DNA from: JAVXGM01 sp036657395
GTDB taxonomy: Bacteria; Bacillota; Clostridia; Peptostreptococcales; Anaerovoracaceae
Direction: 5' to 3'
Assembly (NCBI GenBank): GCA_036657395.1
Contig: JAVXGM010000001.1
Coordinates: 248,001 to 312,000, forward strand
DNA length: 64,000 bases
Below the pieces are notes generated by a model that was given only the letters and a program-made list of their open reading frames with translations, was not told the DNA's origin and searched no databases. Position 1 is the first letter of the stretch, and every line of letters starts with the position of its first letter. The position numbers were made by a program, and so were the translations under genes. Below, piece by piece: positions 58,939 to 64,000 of the stretch.

Positions 58939-60579
58939 ATGAAAATAGAGTTTTGCGGGGCAGCCTCAGGAGTTACAGGTTCTTGCCATCTAATTACTAC
59001 AAAAAATCATAAGATTTTGCTCGATTGTGGTCAGTTTCAAGGGGGGAAAGCTATGGAGGCATTAAATGCTGAGGCATTTCCTTTTGACCCTGCACAAATA
59101 GATTGCGTAATTCTTAGCCATGCACATATTGACCATTGTGGAAGAATACCTCTTTTAGTCAAACGGGGATTTACAGGCGAGATTTACTGCACCGATGCTA
59201 CGGGGGATCTGTTAAGCGTAATGCTGAAGGATAGCGGGTATATTCACGAAAAAGAGGCAGAGTGGAAGAATAGAAAGAATGAGCGTGCAGGCAGGTCTTT
59301 GATTGAGCCTCTTTACACCTGCGCAGATGCTGTGGACTCTTTAAAATACATTAAGCCGATTCTATATGACCAGTTAGTAGAAATCAATGATTCCATGAAA
59401 ATTGTATTTAATGATGCGGGGCATATTTTAGGATCAGCTATTACAGAAATCTGGGTAGAGGAAGATGATAATGTATCTAAGATAGTATTTTCAGGGGATC
59501 TAGGTGTCATGGAACGACCTATTTTAAGAAATCCTACCATCATTAAAAAAGCAGACTATGTGATTATGGAAACAACTTACGGAAACAGAGTTCACCCGGA
59601 AAATTCCATGGATGTAACAGCCCTTATGGACATTGTTATTAAAACTATTAAAAGGGGTGGCACTGTGGTGATCCCATCCTTTGCAGTAGGCAGGACGCAG
59701 GAATTAATCTATGAATTTAACAGGTTTTATGAGGAAAATACTCAGTATCAAAATGAACTTGAAAATCTTATGGTATATGTGGATAGCCCTATGGCAACTA
59801 CAGCTACAGAAGTATTCAAGAAAAACGCCCAGGTCTTTGATGATGAAATGAAAGAAATTATCACAAGAGGGAATAATCCTCTCGATTTTAAGAATTTAAA
59901 ATTCACACGAAGCAGTGAGGAGTCCCAGGCTCTAAACCTAAATCACAGCCCTAAAATAATTATTTCCGCAAGTGGCATGTGTGAAGCTGGAAGAATAAGA
60001 CACCATCTTAAACACAACTTGTGGGATAAAAGGTCAAGCATTATTTTTGTAGGGTATCAAGCCGAAGGAACCTTAGGTAAACTTTTAGTGAATGGAATAA
60101 AAACCGTTACCCTCTTTGGGGAAGAAATTCACGTTAATGCAGAAATTCACAACCTAGAAGGATTTTCTGGACATGGGGATAGAGACGGCCTGTTAGGCTG
60201 GTTAAATGGTTTTCAAAAAGAGCCAAAGCACATATTTCTAGTTCATGGGGAGCCTGATGCTAAGATGGATTTTGCAAAGCTAGTAAAGGAAAGTTTAGGA
60301 TATGAGCCAATTGTAGTGCAGGGACATTCTGAATTCATATTGGAGAAAGATGAGATTATTAATAAGGATCAGGCTATGAGAGAGGCAATGGATGATGAAG
60401 CTATGGCCGTGACCCGAAATCATATTGGAGTGATTCACAGACGGCTTGAGGATATTTTATACAACACAAGGCTGGCTCTAAATGAGGATCTTCCTTCAGA
60501 AAAATTAGCAGAGATAAATAATTTAGTATTGGAGCTTGATAAATACTCTATTAATCTGGGAGAAACCATTTCTGATTAA
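58939..60579 (+). CDS. Beta-CASP metallo-beta-lactamase-fold ribonuclease-like protein
   Basis: 546 residues. Metal motif SHAHIDHCGR, then the beta-CASP domain, SASGMCEAGRIRHHL, and the Zn-dependent RNA-specificity segment SGHGDRDGLLGW and LVHGEPDA. Related to RNase J/CPSF-73 type enzymes; probably an endo- or exonuclease acting on RNA. Starts at ATG 58939 with GGAGG; an earlier in-frame ATG has no site. Confidence 0.88.
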   Translation: MKIEFCGAASGVTGSCHLITTKNHKILLDCGQFQGGKAMEALNAEAFPFDPAQIDCVILSHAHIDHCGRIPLLVKRGFTGEIYCTDATGDLLSVMLKDSGYIHEKEAEWKNRKNERAGRSLIEPLYTCADAVDSLKYIKPILYDQLVEINDSMKIVFNDAGHILGSAITEIWVEEDDNVSKIVFSGDLGVMERPILRNPTIIKKADYVIMETTYGNRVHPENSMDVTALMDIVIKTIKRGGTVVIPSFAVGRTQELIYEFNRFYEENTQYQNELENLMVYVDSPMATTATEVFKKNAQVFDDEMKEIITRGNNPLDFKNLKFTRSSEESQALNLNHSPKIIISASGMCEAGRIRHHLKHNLWDKRSSIIFVGYQAEGTLGKLLVNGIKTVTLFGEEIHVNAEIHNLEGFSGHGDRDGLLGWLNGFQKEPKHIFLVHGEPDAKMDFAKLVKESLGYEPIVVQGHSEFILEKDEIINKDQAMREAMDDEAMAVTRNHIGVIHRRLEDILYNTRLALNEDLPSEKLAEINNLVLELDKYSINLGETISD

Positions 60580-60645
60580 AATATTAGAATATGTATTAAG
60601 AATGAGAAAAAAATCTTAAAAATCATATTTAAAAGAGAAAATTTA

Positions 60646-60654
60646 TGCTATAAT
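60646..60654 (+). promoter_or_regulatory. Extended -10 promoter of the second sigma-54 activator
   Basis: TGCTATAAT, an extended -10 box 35 bases before the start codon. Confidence 0.55.
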
Positions 60655-60688
60655 GTGCTTACTAGAGAAAAAAGTGAGGAGAACTAAT

Positions 60689-62488
60689 ATGTCAGTATTA
60701 GTAGGTATGTCAGATGGTGTAAAACAAGTTGCAGAAGCGATTAGTATTGCCGTAGGTGTAGAAGTTGAAATTGTAGATACAGACTTAACTATTATCAGTG
60801 GAACTGGTATTTATACAGGACGAATTGGACAAAAAGAAGAGGCAGGAAATTTAGAAAGCAATTATTTATATGCTAGAGTATTGAGAAGTGGTGTGACTGA
60901 GTATATTGAGGATGCACGAACTTCAGAAAATTATGATGAAATGGGAAGAGGCATGACTCACAGTGGTGAGCTAGCTGAGATTTGTACACCCATTAAAATG
61001 GGAAGCAGTATTATTGGAGTCATTGGTTTGATTGCCTTTAATGAAAATCAGAAAAAAGTACTACTAGATAAAGCAAGAAGTATGGTTACTTTCGTTGAGA
61101 AAATGGCGGATTTACTTGCAGCTAAAGCTATGCAAGAGGAGATCCTTGCGGGTGTAGAGGTTTCAAGAGACGAAATATCTACAGTCCTTGAGACAACCCA
61201 TGAAGGAATATTTGCCTTAGATAAAAGTGGATATATTAAACATTGTAATAACATGGCAGCAACATTATTTAAGACAACAAGAGCAGACATTATAGGTGGG
61301 CATATTAATGAATTCATGGTAGATACACCTGCCTTAGAAGTAATTGAGACGGGTAGGGGTTATACAGAAAACGAAGAAATATTTAAAGGAGCAAGAGGAC
61401 AGCTACATTTTATAGTAACAGCTAAGCCATTCATGTCTAAAGATGAAGTTGGCGGTGTAGTTATTTCTTTTAGAGATATTGAGGAAGCACAGAAGTTAGT
61501 ATATAATATAAACACAAGGGCGCTTAAAAACACCTTGGATGATATTATTGGTAGCAGTGAAGAAATAAAGAGGGCTAAAAAACAGGCACTAATTACTGCC
61601 AGGGGTAACTCTACTGTACTTATTACAGGTGAGAGCGGAACGGGCAAAGAGATGTTTGCAAAGGCCATTCATTACGCAAGTCCTAGAGGTGATGGAGCAT
61701 TTATCACAGTTAACTGTGGTGCTATTCCAGAAAATCTTTTGGAAAGTGAACTTTTCGGATATGAGAAAGGTGCATTTACTGGAGCTAGCGACAAGGGGAA
61801 GTTAGGCAAGTTTGAACTTGCCAACGGGGGTACCATATTTTTGGATGAAATAGGAGATATGCCAGCCCATTTACAAGTGAAAATCTTACATGTGTTGCAA
61901 AATATGCGATTTGAGCGTGTAGGAGGCAATAAAAGTATTATTGTAGATGTTAGGGTCATTGCGGCCACCAACAAAAACTTAGAAGAGATGATCAAGAATG
62001 GAACCTTCCGGGAAGACCTTTATTACAGATTGAGTGTTATACCACTTATGATTCCACCGCTTAGAGAACGACAGGACGACATTAAACTGTTGATGCATCA
62101 TTTCTTAAGGAAGTATAATACATTTATGAATAGAAAAATTACAGGATTCAGTGATGAAGTGGAGCAATTGTACTTAAGTCACGACTGGAAAGGGAATGTT
62201 AGAGAACTGGAAAACGCTGTAGAGTATGGAACGAATATGGCATTTGGAGACACCATAGGCATGGACGAAGTTCCTGCTAGATTACTTAAAAATGAAGATC
62301 ATATGATGCGGTTCCAAGATACAAATCTACCTTTGATAGATCAAGTAAAACAGTATGAAAAAGAAATCATTTCTAGAAAGTTGAAAAAATATGGAAATAG
62401 TGGAAATGCAAAGGATACGGTAGCTAAAGAGCTAGGCCTATCAAGAGCCACACTTTACAGAAAACTTTCAGAGCTGGAGATAACATAA
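60689..62488 (+). CDS. Sigma-54 activator with GAF-like and PAS domains
   Basis: 599 residues. The N-terminal GAF-like domain (about 1-145; IVDTDLTIISGTGIYTGRIG) precedes a PAS domain (about 165-275), the AAA+ module with GESGTGKE, GAFTGA and FLDEIGDMP, and a Fis-type HTH (AKELGLSRATLYRKLSELE). It probably drives the sigma-54 promoter in front of the aminotransferase gene next door. The GAF-like region may bind an amino acid or another small ligand; that is inference. ATG 60689 has GAGGAG. Confidence 0.93.
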   Translation: MSVLVGMSDGVKQVAEAISIAVGVEVEIVDTDLTIISGTGIYTGRIGQKEEAGNLESNYLYARVLRSGVTEYIEDARTSENYDEMGRGMTHSGELAEICTPIKMGSSIIGVIGLIAFNENQKKVLLDKARSMVTFVEKMADLLAAKAMQEEILAGVEVSRDEISTVLETTHEGIFALDKSGYIKHCNNMAATLFKTTRADIIGGHINEFMVDTPALEVIETGRGYTENEEIFKGARGQLHFIVTAKPFMSKDEVGGVVISFRDIEEAQKLVYNINTRALKNTLDDIIGSSEEIKRAKKQALITARGNSTVLITGESGTGKEMFAKAIHYASPRGDGAFITVNCGAIPENLLESELFGYEKGAFTGASDKGKLGKFELANGGTIFLDEIGDMPAHLQVKILHVLQNMRFERVGGNKSIIVDVRVIAATNKNLEEMIKNGTFREDLYYRLSVIPLMIPPLRERQDDIKLLMHHFLRKYNTFMNRKITGFSDEVEQLYLSHDWKGNVRELENAVEYGTNMAFGDTIGMDEVPARLLKNEDHMMRFQDTNLPLIDQVKQYEKEIISRKLKKYGNSGNAKDTVAKELGLSRATLYRKLSELEIT

Positions 62489-62598
62489 AATTCTCAAGGG
62501 TGAGACCCTAAAACTCATTTTTGAAAAAGACTGACATTTCTGTGAAAGAAAGATCAACTGATTTCAGCGGTTTGGGATATTCGAAGATGAGAAAAACA

Positions 62599-62614
62599 TG
62601 GCATATTACTTGCG
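62599..62614 (+). promoter_or_regulatory. Sigma-54 (-24/-12) promoter of the aminotransferase gene
   Basis: TGGCATA, four bases, TTGCG. GG (62600-62601) and GC (62612-62613) are ten bases apart. The match is weaker than the one at 2094 but sits right between a sigma-54 activator and the gene, about 66 bases before the ATG. A TTTC-TGT-GAAA dyad at 62537-62547 could be an activator site. Confidence 0.68.
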
Positions 62615-62679
62615 TTATAAATACGTAAGTTAATATTTGATAAATTTTTTTATATAACCAATATTATGGAGGAAATGAA

Positions 62680-64000
62680 ATGTTAAGAGAAGCACTACCT
62701 AAAATTGTTACAGCTTTACCAGGACCTAAGGCTCAAGAGGTAATTGCAAGAAGAGAAGCAGCAATGCCAGGGGCGATTAAATGTTCGTATCCTTGTGTAA
62801 TCAAACGTGGCGAAGGTGCAATGTTTGAAGACGTAGATGGAAACATATTCTTAGACTGGATTGGCGGCGTAGGCGTATTAAACATTGGATACAGCCACCC
62901 TGAGCTAATTGAAGCTGTAAAGGAACAGTCAGAAAAATATTTCCATGCAATGATGAATATTACTACACATGAAAGATACATAGAACTAGCAGAAAAAATG
63001 AACCAGCTTGTTCCAGTGCAGGGCGATAAGAAAATGACTATGTTTGTTAACTCTGGCGCAGAAGCTGATGAAAATGCAGTAAAAATCGCTAAGAGCTACA
63101 CTGGTAGACCAAATATCATCGTATTTACAGGTGCATTCCACGGTAGAACACAGATGACAATGGCAATGACAGCTAAGAAAGCTTATGCTATCGGCATGGG
63201 TCCATTCCCAGATGGTATCTACAGAGCAGAATTCCCTAACATGTACAGAAAACCAGAAGGTTTAACTGAAGCAGAAGCAATTGAATACTACATTGGTAAG
63301 CTGGAAGAAGTCTTCATTGACGCAACTCCAAAGCAATCTACAGCAGCAATCGTATTCGAACCGATACAGGGTGAAGGTGGATTCGTTCCAGCTCCAATCG
63401 AATGGGTAAAAGCAGTTAGAAAAATTTGTGACGACAATGGAATTTTAATGATTACAGACGAAGTACAGTCCGGATGGGCAAGATCAGGAAGAATGTTTGC
63501 ATCAGAATACCTTAAGGAAGCAGGATGCGCACCTGATATCATGACTACTGCAAAATCAATTGCAGGAGGACTTCCTCTTTCAGCAGTAACTGGAAGTGTA
63601 GAAATCATGAGCAAGGTAACTGGCGGTACTATCGGCGGAACTTACTGTGGTAACCCAGTATCTTGTGCAGCAGCACTTAAGGTTATTGAAGTAATGGAAA
63701 GAGAAGACTATCCAGGAAAAGCATTGACTATCGCAGATAAATGCATGAAGAAGTTCAATGAATGGAAAGAAAAATATGATGTTGTTGGCGATGCTAGAGG
63801 CGTAGGCTGTATGATGGGCGTTGAGTTTGTTACAGACAAGAAGAGCAAGAAAGCAAACCCTGAAATCGTAGGCAAAATCATAGCAGCAGCTACTCAGAAG
63901 GGATTACTATTAGAAGCAGCAGGAACATACGGAAACGTAATTAGATTCTTGTCCCCACTTTGTGTAACTGATGCACAAATTGATGCTGGATTAGCAATTT
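62680..64000 (+). CDS. gabT: 4-aminobutyrate-type aminotransferase, 3' end outside window
   Basis: About 440 residues are visible and the frame is open at the window end; the family is about 440-450 long, so only a few residues are missing. Class III PLP aminotransferase: SGAEADENAVKIAK, ITDEVQSGWARSGRM with the cofactor Asp, and the Schiff-base lysine in TTAKSIAGG. Substrate specificity among GABA, ornithine and related amines is not certain. ATG 62680 is seven bases after GGAGG. It lies behind a sigma-54 promoter. Confidence 0.9.
   Translation, partial: MLREALPKIVTALPGPKAQEVIARREAAMPGAIKCSYPCVIKRGEGAMFEDVDGNIFLDWIGGVGVLNIGYSHPELIEAVKEQSEKYFHAMMNITTHERYIELAEKMNQLVPVQGDKKMTMFVNSGAEADENAVKIAKSYTGRPNIIVFTGAFHGRTQMTMAMTAKKAYAIGMGPFPDGIYRAEFPNMYRKPEGLTEAEAIEYYIGKLEEVFIDATPKQSTAAIVFEPIQGEGGFVPAPIEWVKAVRKICDDNGILMITDEVQSGWARSGRMFASEYLKEAGCAPDIMTTAKSIAGGLPLSAVTGSVEIMSKVTGGTIGGTYCGNPVSCAAALKVIEVMEREDYPGKALTIADKCMKKFNEWKEKYDVVGDARGVGCMMGVEFVTDKKSKKANPEIVGKIIAAATQKGLLLEAAGTYGNVIRFLSPLCVTDAQIDAGLAI

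Noticed and set aside
62497..62509. AGGGT-GAG-ACCCT hairpin as a terminator after the second activator gene.
   Set aside because: A five-bp stem with a three-base loop and no T-tract; too weak.
1..64000. CRISPR arrays, IS elements, tRNA or rRNA genes.
   Set aside because: No regularly spaced repeats, transposase genes, CCA-ended cloverleaf candidates or rRNA signatures were recognised by reading; a covariance search would be decisive.

Overview
The window looks like chromosomal DNA from a low-GC strict anaerobe of the Clostridia. The evidence is a complete six-gene Rnf complex, a nine-gene V-type ATPase, an [FeFe]-hydrogenase-like protein, a selenium-era type molybdenum hydroxylase with its accessory genes, CarD, an IspD-IspF fusion, and AGGAGG-type ribosome binding sites almost everywhere. 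An amino-acid- or purine-fermenting relative of Anaerovorax/Aminipila (Clostridiales Family XIII) is my guess for the lineage. No rRNA, tRNA, CRISPR array, insertion sequence or phage gene was seen.

Layout. 1-1856: three overlapping prepilin-like genes, the first cut by the window edge. 1857-5702: a BCCT-type transporter behind a good sigma-54 promoter, a TudS-like desulfidase and a PAS/AAA+ sigma-54 activator. 5755-18108: two divergent gene sets around a 259-bp promoter region. Leftward are a Mo-hydroxylase, a flavin/Fe-S dicluster protein and two small CxxC proteins. Rightward are radical SAM TrsS-type, methyltransferase, C_GCAxxG_C_C, AMP-ligase-like, XdhC and nucleotidyltransferase-phosphatase genes, then an S11 peptidase-like lipoprotein. 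18198-21921, all leftward: a diaminopentanoate-dehydrogenase-like gene, a Zn/Cd P-type ATPase, an HMA protein and an ArsR repressor.

22312-41907 is an energy-conservation island. It holds the V-ATPase (G-I-K-E-C-F-A-B-D), whose K subunit carries the sodium-ligand residues, followed one base later by an anti-sigma-like kinase/DRTGG/PHP/HATPase/[FeFe]-hydrogenase-like/2Fe-2S module. The Rnf operon (C-D-G-E-A-B), a Gx-transporter/NusG-II pair and the flavin transferase ApbE follow. Together these suggest a sodium cycle in which Rnf makes the gradient, the V-ATPase uses or makes it, and the H-cluster-like module may report on redox state.

41913-51302 is mostly housekeeping: a two-component system, CarD, a PIN/TRAM protein, IspDF, ProS, two half-size chromate transporters, NUDIX, cyclophilin and a PepSY lipoprotein. 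51369-58771 is a nitrogen/pyrimidine-type catabolic region: TrxB-like reductase, a truncated YgeY remnant, a LacI repressor, a divergent DHOD-ferredoxin, an M20 carbamoylase behind a LacI-like operator, then PreT and PreA. 58939-64000 has a beta-CASP nuclease, a GAF/PAS sigma-54 activator and, behind a second sigma-54 promoter, a GABA-type aminotransferase cut by the window end.

The best candidates for poorly described biology are the Mo-hydroxylase maturation cluster (5755-17206), the H-cluster-like signalling module fused to the V-ATPase operon (30838-34832), and the sigma-54/BCCT/desulfidase unit (1937-5702).
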